Shown piece after piece: positions 50,122 through 61,008 of a DNA stretch of 64,000 nucleotides. Numbering within the stretch: position 1 is the stretch's first letter; every line of letters begins with the position of its first letter. The notes under the pieces were generated by a model. That model did no database searches and was not told the DNA's origin. It saw only the letters and a program-made list of their open reading frames with translations. The DNA lies in assembly GCF_042453785.1 (NCBI RefSeq), contig NC_091666.1:25812501-25876500 (forward strand), in the 5' to 3' direction. Source of the stretch: Malus domestica (lineage: Eukaryota; Streptophyta; Magnoliopsida; Rosales; Rosaceae). The position numbers and the translations under genes were made by a program.

Positions 50122-50139
50122 TACTCTAGGAAGACAATT
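50122..50139. repeat. SINE target-site duplication, right
   Basis: Exact copy of 49961-49978. Confidence 0.9.
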
Positions 50140-50360
50140 AAATCAAAAAAATTCAATAAACATCGTCAACAATTGAAATCATGAGCAGTATCAATTACTT
50201 CAGTAGCAAGAAAACTGAATATTCATGGATTTAGAATCCAAAATCCCCACAGGAGGAATGACAAAAGGAGAGTTCCCCTTAGGATACTGCATTTCTCCTA
50301 GCTGTTATTAGCATAAAATGCTTCTTCTTTTTCAGAGTTGTGGGCATAACATGCGTCGGG

Positions 50361-51209
50361 TCAAGTACTAGGATCGGTGACAATTTCTGAGATCATCCTT
50401 ATCAAGGAGCAGAGCCCGCCCAAGAAGTTATGGTCGATTACACCTTTCCCGTCGATCACATGAGCAAAATCAACAAGTTTAATTTGAGCACCTTGTTTCT
50501 TCCCTTGCTGCAACGATTCCTTGTCGTAAACCATCATAACTGAACAAGAGTAGAAATGGTAAATGGTCTGCTCCTCAAACCACGACTTCAGTACCAGCAA
50601 CTGTGCCAATATCCCATTATGACCACCATAGACAGTCGATGCAAAACAACAATCTGGTTTGATATCTGAATCGGTAGATGGGTTAGAAGATACAAATTTC
50701 CTAAGAGTTAACTTAGTCTCATCAACGCTACCCCTCTGAATAACCGTCCTGTCTGGCTTCCAAACTCCAGTTTCTTTGTTTCCATGCACTTGGAGTCCAG
50801 ATATCCTGAACCCCAGTTCCAGGCTCGCGGTTTCTCTATCTTTCTTAAGACACCTTTGGAGATAATCTTCAGCAGCTTGTGGGTACCATGTTCTGGCACC
50901 AATTTTAGCGTCCAATATACATGGATTGATTCGGCTTGAGACAATATCTTCCAAGGCCAGGTGAGGAGACAGGCCAGAACCATCAGACGCCTCTAAAAGC
51001 TTAGTGCCATGAAATACAGGGAAGAACTTGCGGATGTGGTCTGGAATCCTAGTGTCAGTAGAGAATGCTGTATAGAATGCTAACTCTTGGGATCCACGCT
51101 CGTCACTTTGAAGAGGCTTGTAAAAGTGCCCTGAATCATCCACAAGAGGGCCAAGCTTTCCACCACCGGCTTGGTGGCCAGCAACTTGATAATCTGGGAC
51201 CTTAAACAT
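50361..51209 (-). CDS. IPK2: Inositol polyphosphate multikinase (IPK2)
   Basis: One uninterrupted coding exon of 282 aa, matching the usual length of plant IPK2 (about 280-300). The enzyme phosphorylates inositol trisphosphate and tetrakisphosphate at the 3 and 6 positions on the path to InsP5 and phytate, in nucleus and cytosol. The family signature PxxxDxKxG is present as PCILDAKIG (96-104). An SSLL-like segment is YHFYSCSVMMVYD, and the metal-binding KLVDFAHV stands near the C-terminus. The start is preceded by acc and is the first ATG after the leader intron acceptor. The leader is split: donor at 52189 and acceptor at 51213 give a 977-bp intron in the 5' UTR, with a MITE inside it. No break is seen. 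Confidence 0.94.
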   Translation of the reverse strand: MFKVPDYQVAGHQAGGGKLGPLVDDSGHFYKPLQSDERGSQELAFYTAFSTDTRIPDHIRKFFPVFHGTKLLEASDGSGLSPHLALEDIVSSRINPCILDAKIGARTWYPQAAEDYLQRCLKKDRETASLELGFRISGLQVHGNKETGVWKPDRTVIQRGSVDETKLTLRKFVSSNPSTDSDIKPDCCFASTVYGGHNGILAQLLVLKSWFEEQTIYHFYSCSVMMVYDKESLQQGKKQGAQIKLVDFAHVIDGKGVIDHNFLGGLCSLIRMISEIVTDPST

Positions 51210-51212
51210 GGT

Positions 51213-52189
51213 CTAGAAAATGAAGAGAATTATCAGATACATTCAAATGTGTTTCAGCAGGCAATATTCAATTAACGTATAAGAATTTGCTGATGCTACA
51301 ACATGCAGAATCAACGTAGTGCCCTTGTGAATCCAAGAATTAAAACTTTATTGAAAATTAGAAACAACAAGTATATCAATCACAAACTTCTCATCATCAC
51401 GAACTGAGATGGCAAACTTCAATGCTCCTAAATACAGTCAAGCAAATTTGTCTAGTAGATGCTTGGCTTCAAAACAATCAAAACAAGCAAATTCGTTTGG
51501 AAGTGTTTTTAAAATGGCTGAAAGCGCTTTTGATGAAAATGTTTTTGAAATCAATCCTTAGTAAAAATGCAAGTAAATCTAGGAAAAGCACTTAAGTGTT
51601 TCCTGGAAGAACTTTTTAGTGCTTCTGGAACCAAAAAAAACATTTTCTCTAAAAGCATTTTCACTCATTTTAAAAGCACTTCCAAACGATCTCTAACTCA
51701 GCCAATAAATGAGTTTTCCGTTGCGCTAAAACTCACCAACTTAGCACATTCAACTCAAGGATAACTAATACTTTCTTAGTTCCCATAGAAAAGTAAATTC
51801 AGAATGATAGTAAGATGTATCCCAGAGCCAATTAGAACCCTGCGATAACAATCGAGTACTGCAAGTTTCTGGCAAAAGGAACCTAAGCTTCTGACACCAA
51901 ACACAAAAATAGCAACACCAAAAGGATTCCAAAAGTATTTAACATACAAAATACATCCAATTTCTAAGTAAATTTCAGATGGGTTTATACAAAAACCTAT
52001 AAAAATACAGTCTTGAAGCAAAGAAAGCAAATTTAGAGTACCAAGAACCAGATTTTGCTATGAAATCAGAGAAAACTGAAATGCATTGGAATATCTACAA
52101 ATCTAATCCAAGAATGCAAACCAAAACCCTTTTTCTCAGGGAACTTTGGACAGAAAGATTGTAGAGAGAGAGCAAGAGAAGAGACATAC
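51213..52189 (-). other. 5' UTR intron of IPK2
   Basis: On the minus strand the non-coding leader exon ends in gatccag before gtatgtctct, and the intron ends in cattttctag three bases before the start codon. Both borders fit consensus. No ATG was found in the leader exon upstream (the open frame that crosses it starts with GTG). Leader introns often raise expression; that is an inference here. Confidence 0.7.
51494..51688. mobile_element. MITE inside the IPK2 leader intron
   Basis: Perfect or near-perfect inverted ends: cgtttggaagtgtttttaaa at the left, and at the right ttttaaaagcacttccaaac. The centre contains aaaagcacttaagtgttt. A relative lies near 48751-48930. Confidence 0.75.
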
Positions 52190-52234
52190 CTGGATCTGGC
52201 TGCAATTGCTGTTGCTGGCGATGAAGGCTTGGCA

Positions 52235-52805
52235 GAGAAGCCTTTACCTTTCACTCGCTTTTGATTTCTGTGGCCACCAGAGAGAAACCTTTCTCTTTAA
52301 AACAACGGAATAAAAAAAGGATTTGTTGACTTCAAAACAAAGCTAAAGTTAAAGTGCTTATTGGACACTGGATTGGCTTCTTCATTTGGAAGAGAATCCT
52401 ACGTTCTTCGAAATCACAATTTAATACGGTAGATTAAATTTTTAGATAAATTTATGAATTGTGTAATGGGTTGTATTTACGTTGATTAATATTTAAATAA
52501 TAATTTAATCATCAACAACTATGTCATATGAATTATAAAATTCAATTTAAATATCCATCTAATATGTGCAAAAAATCTCATAAAAAAATGCACACAAAAA
52601 TGGTGCACACATGTCAAGGGACATTTTATTGTTTAACAAAAGAAAATAGTACTTTTATAAATATTGTAACATAACTCATGTGTTGTATCATTTATAATAA
52701 TAATGGTAAATGATACTCTTAATATATCGTATGACTAGAATATAGTAATACAAAAACAAATACATATGTTATAATTTGAGTAGAATTATAAAGTCTTTTG
52801 ACGTG
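52235..52805. repeat. IPK2 upstream region, duplicated copy A
   Basis: The block from the leader exon outward resembles 55368-55745 in the same orientation. Shared words include cctttacctttcact, cttttgatttctgt, ttggattggcttctt-type text and atacaaaaacaaatacatat. The order of these words is kept in both copies. Confidence 0.65.
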
Positions 52806-53010
52806 TTCCAGTTACATAAAAAAACTATTCTACATGTCAAACTTTAATTGGGAGAAACATTAGAAATTTATCCCAAAGTAAGAAGCTTATTATCATCCAT
52901 GTTTATTTAACCATGCACTGATGCACCCCCATTTATCCACCCTATTTTCCTAATGCACTGAGGTTCTTGGGAAAATTCTATGTCGATTTAACCCAAATCT
53001 CAAATCAATC

Positions 53011-53285
53011 ATCACATTTCTTCATAATCATTAAAGCAAAAGCAACCACCTTTTTCTATTTTCTTACAAGCATCATCATTGTGTCTTTACTCATGATGAT
53101 GTTCACCAAACTTTTCTTTGTTTAGTTTACTAGCCGAAAAGCATTTGGCTTGTTGTCGACTTTTGCTTTTACTTTGCAGCATTTGTCTGTAACTTTCATG
53201 CAGCCCACACCATGTGATATTTCCACCGAAAGCAAACACAGGTCACTTCATTGTTGCCAGCTTAAAATATGAGCCAATCACAACA
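53011..53285 (-). mobile_element. Copia 3' LTR (truncated)
   Basis: About 88 percent alike to 54676-54953 by eye, same orientation. On the minus strand it starts tgttgtgattggctcatatt and follows a polypurine tract. Its distal part is missing or rearranged: only a short piece near 52980-53008 matches the remainder of the 5' LTR. Confidence 0.75.
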
Positions 53286-53297
53286 ATCTCCACCTTG
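53286..53297 (-). other. Polypurine tract of the copia element
   Basis: Read on the minus strand, caaggtggagat stands directly before the LTR start tgttgtg. This is the normal primer site for plus-strand synthesis in copia elements and fixes the orientation as minus. Confidence 0.7.
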
Positions 53298-54201
53298 GCG
53301 AATACACCATGCAAAATCCTTGCACCCATCACCAAAGCTCATTGGCCTTACGTACCAGCATACACACCCTGAATCAACCTCATTGGTCCTGTTCTGATTC
53401 AGTCACTGCCAATGCATGTGCAGCTGCTGCAAGCTAAAAATCACCATTTAGCTTTAGTCATGATCTCGACACACCCTCGTCTCCTCCAACATGTTTTCCT
53501 CTTCTTCATTGTCTGCAACCTGGAAACTCACCAGCGCGCCCGTTTCTAGCAACAACCCATTAAGCCAGACAAAATTCCCACACTTCCTCCTACCTTAGGA
53601 CCATCTCATCACCTATGAATCTCATAGCTCCACCTGCTGCAAAACCCCTGCAACACTTGAGACTAAACATCGTCAGGAGAAGTGTTGCTTCGAGTACCTA
53701 GAGGGCATACTCGAAGCCTTATGCCACAAACTTGCTACCACCCGGCCTTGCACCGTAGCACTGTGGACCCTTGCCTCCGGAACCGGATTTGAATCTGTTG
53801 TCTCTTTCAGATCCTCTTTTCAATTTTCTTCCACGATTCCAACCTTGAATAGCTTAAGCAGTCTCGTGCCCACCATCATCCATGGTTTCCTTTGTGTATC
53901 ATTCCACACCAAAGAAGCTTGCACCTGCTCCAAACTTACAGTATATTTCCATGCAGTAAAGTTTCACAAGGTTCTCGTACGAATTTGAAAGTGAGCTAAG
54001 AAGAAAGAGGCCTTTGTCTTCTTCCTCAACATCAACTTTCGCAGTTGATCTAAGCATCCCTGAACACGATTTCCATTTCTTCAGGCTTCCATTAGTCTCT
54101 TTTACCAAGAGTAAAACCGCCTCTCCCATTAAGCTGCTCAACTGAAAATTCCATGGTGAACAACAAATCTGGACCTCCAACGAACAAAAGCGCCCAACGA
54201 T
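53298..54201 (-). pseudogene. Internal region of a shrunken copia element with a gag remnant
   Basis: Only about 900 bp separate the two LTRs, so pol is absent. Reading the minus strand, a gag-like piece with the typical EEEDKGLFLLSSLSNSYENLV-like text occurs at about 53930-54020. It is cut off on both sides, and an ATG at about 54153 opens a short unrelated frame. The element could move only with help from other copies, if at all. Confidence 0.65.
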
Positions 54202-54213
54202 GCTCTGATACCA
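54202..54213 (-). other. Primer binding site of the copia element
   Basis: Minus-strand tggtatcagagc is complementary to the 3' end of initiator methionine tRNA, the usual primer of plant copia elements. It lies two bases inside the 5' LTR end. Confidence 0.8.
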
Positions 54214-54215
54214 AT

Positions 54216-54953
54216 TGTTGTGCCTTGGCCCGTTCGTTAGTGCGGAAACGAGATTCAGATTACAACCTCACCAAATCACACTCAGTTGAACATAATAAAA
54301 TACAAGAAGTAAAGACACCAAGAAATTTAAGAGGTTCGGCAAAAATCTTGCCTACGTCCCCGGAGAGATATTGCTCTTCACTATGAGAATAACAGTACAA
54401 GATACACATGAGTTAAATCGACATAACCCAATCCCAAATCCCTTGCACACCCACTTATAGAATTTTCCCAAGAGCCTCACTCTACCCCAAGAGTTCTTTC
54501 ACTAGAATACTTTTCACTTTAGCTCTCTTGGTTTTCTCTCAACCCATGTTCAACCTTTCCCATGGTAGAGCCAAATGCTCTCACCATCTCCTTGGATGCT
54601 TCCCTGATGCAAGCCTTCTTCCTCGGTAAGCACACATAATGCAAGCATTTCCTTGCATTAAATAAAGACCAATCCATCATCACATTTCTTCATAATCATT
54701 AAAGCAAAAACAGCTGAATTTTTCTATTTTCTTACAAGCATCATCATTGTGTCTTTACTCATGATGATGTCCACCAAACTTTTCTTTGTTTAGTTTATTA
54801 GCCGAAAGTTATTTGGCTTGTTGTCCACTTTTGCTTCTACTTTGCAGCACTTGTCTGCAACTTTCATGTAGCCCACACCATGTGATATTTACACCAAAAG
54901 CAAACACAGGTCACTTCATTGTTGCCAGCTCAAAATATGAGCCAATCACAACA
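54216..54953 (-). mobile_element. Copia 5' LTR
   Basis: 738 bp on the minus strand, starting tgttgtg and ending cacaaca, a perfect short inverted terminus of the TG...CA kind. It is directly followed by the tRNA primer site. The first about 278 bp match the truncated 3' LTR at 53011-53285. Confidence 0.8.
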
Positions 54954-55367
54954 AAAAGAGAGGGTCACGTGGCTTTTTTAAAGAAAGAATATGTTCTTTT
55001 AGTTGTCTTGGCTCAAAACTACGCCATTTGGCTAAGTCAATTAAAAATAAAACAAACTTCTAATTCTTCATTATCTATTTGCAGTCTACACAACCTGTAA
55101 TTGTCGTTGCATACCTCTCCTCTACCACATGCCCAGACTGTCGAGTGGTACTCGGAGGTCCTCACAACCGCTTCTTCGGACTTCCAGAGGGTGTCGGGAC
55201 CCACCAGGTCCCTGAATGGATCCATTTTTGTTCCCCGTATAAATTTCATAAACGAAACCATCAATTTCTTAATCTTTATTATAAGATCATTCTTACAAAA
55301 AAAAAATTCATTCGAATTGGATGTCGTTTATTCATTCAAGTTTATCAAATAAATGAACGTTCTTCAG

Positions 55368-55745
55368 TAGCCTTTACCTTTCACTAGCCTTTTGATTTCT
55401 GTAGGGAGGGAAACCTTTCTCCTTATTTGACTTGACAACAAAGCTAAATTTAAAATGCTTATTGGACATTGGATTGGCTTCTTCCTTTTGGAAGAGATTC
55501 CTACATTCGAAGTCACAATCCAATATCAATATGCGCAAAAAAAATTCGTAAAACAGCCCTGGTCCACTGTCAAATCGAATGAAGTGAAAAGTTTTATGGC
55601 AAAGAAATAACAAGAGTGTATGAATAATACTTTACTCTATGAATATCGAAGCACAACTCACTTATTGTATTATTTATGATATTAATACAAAAACAAATAC
55701 ATATTTCATAATTTAAGTAGAATTGTAATGTCACATGACATTCGA
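55368..55745. repeat. IPK2 upstream region, duplicated copy B
   Basis: Diverged copy of 52235-52805 with several deletions. It begins gcctttacctttcactagcc and includes tgcttattggacattggatt. There is no IPK2 coding sequence beside it. Confidence 0.65.
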
Positions 55746-56135
55746 AACGAAGTTCATTTAGTCATTATAATTTATCAAATAAATGAACGGTTCTTCGTGA
55801 ATATGTTACTCGGTATCTATACCGTTAATGTATATGATAAATTTGAATGACTAAACAAACTCTAATTAAAATGTTTTTGTAAGAAATGATCATATAATGA
55901 AATTTAAGGATATTATAAGATATGGTCTTAAAATGTTCTCTATATAAATTTATAAACCGAATCGTTTTTTCTTTATCTTTATTATAAGATCATACTTACA
56001 ATAAAGCATTCGAATTGGAGTTCGTTTGTTCATTCATGTTCATCAAATAAATGAACGGTTTTTCATGAATATGTTACTTGGTACTTACACCATTGATGTA
56101 TATGATAAATTTGAATGACTAAACGAACCCTATTT
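55746..56135. repeat. AT-rich local repeat units
   Basis: Two units share aaataaatgaacggttyttc, then gaatatgttact and tatatgataaatttgaatga. A third, partial unit lies at 55235-55367. They look like local duplications of a small repeat. Confidence 0.6.
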
Positions 56136-57061
56136 TGAATTATTTTCTTGTAAGAATGATCTTATATTGAAGATTAAGAAATTAAATAGTTTCAATAATG
56201 AAATTTCTACAAAAAGAAAAAACGTTATTTAAAAATAGTAGACTGAACTCATACAACAGTACATAATTGATTTAAAATACAAATTATATAATAATATTCT
56301 CGGTGAAGGCAAATTTCTTCAACAGCCACATGTTGGTCTCTAGTGGCTAAAAGAATAAAAAGGGTAAAGCTTTCATCTTTTGTGCATTTTCAATCTTTGC
56401 TTAGTCCTTAACCTTTTAAAAAATATTGCTTAGTCCTTCAAAAAATATGCCATAGATGGTTTAAATCCGACGGCACCCATGAAATATTCTTGGGTTGACT
56501 TCATTTTACACCACTAGTTTGGTGGTCATTTGTAAAATGATACACGAAGTTTTGATTTTTGCATTTTACACTACGTGATTTTTGAATTGTACTAACTTAA
56601 CATTTTCTCTAATTTTATGTCTAATTGACATAGGCCAGCCTACATTTTGACAGTCATTGACCGTTAATTTTAATGTTTTGTACTTTACTTTTTTAATGCT
56701 TTTATAAAATTGATAGTCAATGTCTGCTTAAATATGAATCAAATCTATGTTACATAGTACTTAATGTTTAATTAGACAGTGAAACTGAGAAATGTTAAAC
56801 TGATGATATTACGTGATGTAAAATGCAAAAATTGAAACCTCGTAACTTATTTTTTAGATGACCTAAAATATTGTGGTGTAAAGTGCTATTCTACGACTAT
56901 TCTTTCTTTTTGTTTGACGTTAGCATCTTCATCGTACACAAAGTCAGCACAGCATGTGCGCAGGCACAGCACCAGAGTGATAGACCGGCCGTCGCCGTGC
57001 CTGCAAATTTGAGCCTAGAAAAACAGATATCACGGCAAGTTAGGAAGACAGACATTAAACC

Positions 57062-60000
57062 ATGATGCTCAAGAACAAGTTTCTTCCATCAGTTAGGGGG
57101 TGGTGGCCCCACAGTGGCATCATCGCCGTCGTCGTGCTTCTAGCTCTCATCTGTTGCTGCCGCCCTGTAGCTGCTTCAGATGTTAAAAATATGGTAACTC
57201 TCTCTCTTAAACCCTAGATATTCATCGTAAAATACTTGGCGGTGACCGGTACCATCACCATTAATTGTCGGTGAATGAGTGCTATTAATGCAACACAAAT
57301 CTTGAATTTAAACTCATTTCGCGGTTGTTATATTGACGCGGTGGTGATCGCCAATTAAGGATGGTGGGCGAAAATTAATGCTATCTTTTCTTGTGTTAAG
57401 TTTTCTTTTTGTGTTTCCGGCATTACTTTGGCACATATGTCAAATTGTGATTTGCACGACGCTGGATCGGATTCTCAGTGTTGGTATTCACATGCACGTT
57501 TAATTGGGATATTTTTTATTTAATTTGATTAGGAGAGTGATCGCAAGGATGGTGTGTGTTGGACGAGAGTTGGTCAACCTTGCCCCCTCAAATGTGCATT
57601 TGAGTTGTTTGACACCACATTCTTGAATAACACAAAGGTAATCACTTCTGGTGCATTTTATGGATTAGTAGAATTTTAGATTAGTTATCTTAATCATGAA
57701 GTTTAAACCATTTTTTCTATACAATTTTAGATGCTGGAGATTGTGAGGGGTCAAAAGGACTTTAACCTGCCCATAATCACAGCTAATAGAAAATTAGTAG
57801 CTTCTGAGGATGGAGGTTTGCGTAACCCCTCTTATTTGGTTTTCAATTCTGGATGGGGCAGTGAACAGTCTCAGCATGCCACTAAAAAGTTCAATTATCC
57901 TTCTCTTTCCGGCATAAAAAAACCGAGAAGTGAAGAAGATATCGCCTTTATGAGTGTAAGTCTGTTGCTGCAATCTCATTGGGCTGTCACAATGGCGGTA
58001 TCCCAACCTAACCACACACTGCCGTGCGTTTTAGCTTTCGTCACATATGGCAGTGAATGATTGACTTGGGATAGCGCAATTTTTACATAGACACTGAAAC
58101 GCATCTGTAACTTTGTGAGTGTTTTCAGGTTCTTGAATTAGGAGAGCTCATTAGAACAAAGCAAATTACGTCGAAGGAGCTTACGAGAATTTTTCTGAAA
58201 AGACTGAAAAGGTAACAGATCAGCTCTAAAAACACTTACCTTGCTTTGTTATAGTATTCAGGACCTGTCATTTTAACGATTCATCGTCGGAAAATTAGGT
58301 ACAATGATGTTCTTGAGGCTGTGGTGACATATACAGAAGAGTTAGCATACAAGCAAGCAAAAGAGGCTGATCAATTGCTTGCCAAAGGAGTGTATTTGGG
58401 TATGTACTTTTCTTGTTAGACCTCAAATGCTTGTACTCGGATAGTTTGGTAAGGAACGCTACTCGGTTCCTTATAGTTACTGAAGTAACTCACAAAAACA
58501 ACTAAACGAAAAGTTTCTGTGCATGTATCAAACTGTGATATTGTCTGGGAGGAGCCGAGTATTTTTCTTTCGTTAAAGCTATTTTAGATAAGGCTTGTTC
58601 CCACCTTCGGGGCATCGCCTATTTTGTCCACACAAAATGTCTTTGTACAAGAGTAGAGAGTTTACAATTGCTTTCCTTGCAGGTCCTCTGCATGGGATTC
58701 CTTATGGGTTGAAGGATATAATTGCAGTACCGCACTACAAAACAACGTGGGGTTCCAGAAGTTTCAAAAATCAAGTTCTTGACATTGAAGCTTGGGTTTA
58801 CAAGAGGTTGTGAAGAAGCATGAGCATTGTAGATTGCAGTAACTTAAATTGCATTTTGCTTATTGGTTGGTCTCTGCTGAATATAGGCTGAAGGCTGCAG
58901 GGGCAGTTCTCGTCGCAAAGCTTGTTTCCGGATCACTTGCATATGATGACATCTGGTTTGGTGGTCGAACAAGGAACCCATGGAATATCGAGGAGTTCTC
59001 CACAGGTTCATCAGCCGGCCCTGCTGCCTGCACTTCAGCAGGTACCGCTCAAACTTTCTGCCCTCGGAATTTTCATTCATTCCTTATGCACTTCTACTTT
59101 ATTAAGGGTCTTTGCTTAGCTGAGTTAACTCATTGTTGAAAGAGTAGCGATTTTCGCACCATATTTTTAATCATCTGCACTTCAAAATTGGATATATACT
59201 AAAATCACTAGCCTTTCAAAATATGAGAGAATAACAAGAGATCCTTCACAGGTATGGTTCCATTCGCAATCGGATCAGAAACAGCTGGCTCTGTGACCTA
59301 CCCTGCTGCACGCTGTGGCGTGACAGCATTGCGCCCAACGTTTGGCACTACTGGGCGAACTGGTGTAATGAGCATATCGGAAAGCTTGGTACTTTAATCT
59401 TCTTTCTTCATGTCCTTCTGTGATGCAGTAAAGATAAATTGTGGAAATTATAGCTCTATGTATTTAACAGGACAAGCTTGGACCTTTCTGTCGAAGCGCC
59501 GCAGACTGTGCCATTGTTCTGGATGCCATTAGAGGAAAGGACCCAGATGATCTTTCGTCGAGAGACATTCCTCTTGGTGATCCGTTTTTGGTTGACATTA
59601 AAAAACTTACGGTCGGATATTTAGAAGATGCTGAGATGGAGGTCAGTAAACTTAGTTGGATTTTAACCTTAGACCCCTAACCCTCAATTATTAACATTAG
59701 GCTAGCAATTTTAACACTCCTTGTTTAACTTCCTGCATTTCACCTGTGCGTGCAAAAAATTGTAAAACATTCAGTTAGGAGTGCGGGTGGAGAAATAAGG
59801 ACTGCCAAAATCGCTAGCCTTAACATAATGTATCCGTTATCAGGTCCTGTTTCTTCAACTATTTTATGTAGAGCTTAAATGGAGAGTGTTTTACAGGTTG
59901 TTCATGTTCTTGCATCAAAAGGTGTAAAAATGATCCCTTTCAAGCTAAACTACACAGTTGATTCTGTTCAAGGCATCCTAAATTTTACCATGGACGTCGA

Positions 60001-60551
60001 CATGTTGGCTCACTTTGATGAATGGCAGCGCTCCCGCCATGATGATGTTTACGAAGCTCAAGAACAGTGGCCTACTGAACTCCACCGTGCACGTGTCATT
60101 CCTGCAGTAGATTATGTACAAGCACAAAGAGCAAGGGGGAAGTTAATCCGAGAAGTAAAAGAGAGTTTTACCGTGGATGCGTTCATTGGCAATGCAACTG
60201 ATTGGGAGAGAGTTTGTTTGGGAAATCTTGTTGGTATACCTGTAATTGTTGTTCCAACAGGGTTTAAAAGCATATCAAATTCACCTCATAGCAACCATAC
60301 TCGAAGAAGAACCACGATCACCACCGGCATTTATGCTCCTCCTGAGCGTGACCATATTGTAAGCTCGAATCAACTAAAATCTAAAAACGAAATGATCAAA
60401 TGTGTCCTTAACTATTTGATAACATTTTTTTGGTCATATGCAGGCTCTAGCACTAGCTATGGCTTTCCAATCCGTCACCAATCACCACAAGCAACGGCCT
60501 CCGATCGATAATCGTGGATCAAGTGATCCAATCCAAACTCTTCCCAAATGA
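57062..60551 (+). CDS. Amidase-signature hydrolase with predicted signal peptide
   Basis: Eleven exons join in frame: 57062-57193, 57533-57637, 57731-57955, 58129-58211, 58299-58399, 58683-58806, 58887-59041, 59252-59388, 59471-59641, 59897-60358 and 60444-60551, giving 600 aa. The amidase-signature triad is complete: Lys226 in GIPYGLKDI, the cis-Ser298 in FSTGSSAGP and the nucleophile Ser322 in GSETAGSV. The spacing of 24 between the serines matches fatty acid amide hydrolase. The substrate is unknown; the family cleaves amide bonds in GatA, indole acetamide hydrolase and FAAH. Residues about 18-38 form a hydrophobic stretch (GIIAVVVLLALICCC) ending in RPVAAS, which looks like a signal peptide or anchor. 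The closest remembered relative is At5g07360. The start is the first of two adjacent ATGs. No break is seen. Confidence 0.9.
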
Positions 60552-61008
60552 TTGCATCCCAAGGACAACTTTTCTGCAACGGATGCCATTGTAGCGAAAT
60601 AACAAGAAAACTACGCATTGCCATGCATTTTATAACCAATCACCATAACTATGTGTGATTGCGTTAGAATAGCGTCACAATGACTCCCGTTGTAAGTAGG
60701 TTTCTCTCCGTCCTTAGAGGAACTGAAACTGCAGCCTCAGTACTATTCTAGTTATGTAATATGAGTCGACATTCGATATATACGTGGACAATGAAATCGA
60801 GATTGAGATGTACACAAAATGAAAGGAACCCATACATTTCATGATATGCATAAGCAAGTAAGATATTACATAAGCTTGATACATTAAAGCTCGATCTGTG
60901 GTCTTCAGTTCAGGGTGTAGAGTAGGGCTACACGTACGTGTCGTTGCTCATTTCCTGACAGTTTAAGCTCGTCTACCCTCCACTTGTCGTTGCTCATTCC
61001 CTGAAAGT
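60552..61008. other. 3' flank of the amidase gene
   Basis: Presumed 3' UTR and spacer. A near-duplicate of about 33 bp (gtcgttgctcattycctga, then agttyaagct) occurs at 60940-60968 and 60984-61016 and overlaps the end of the next open frame. Confidence 0.45.

Larger units (their letters stand above)
54954..57061. other. Spacer upstream of the amidase gene
   Basis: Holds the second copy of the IPK2 upstream block and three related AT-rich repeat units at about 55235-55367, 55746-55875 and 55940-56135. All three share atcaaataaatgaacg-type words. The last 120 bp should be amidase leader. No other gene is supported. Confidence 0.5.

Noticed and set aside
52066-52254. Upstream ORF in the IPK2 leader
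   Set aside because: The frame begins with GTG, not ATG, and runs into the leader intron, so it is not a credible upstream ORF.
57951-57957. Amidase exon 3 donor one base earlier (after 57954)
   Set aside because: It would create a stop in exon 4; the donor after 57955 (gtaagt) keeps the frame.
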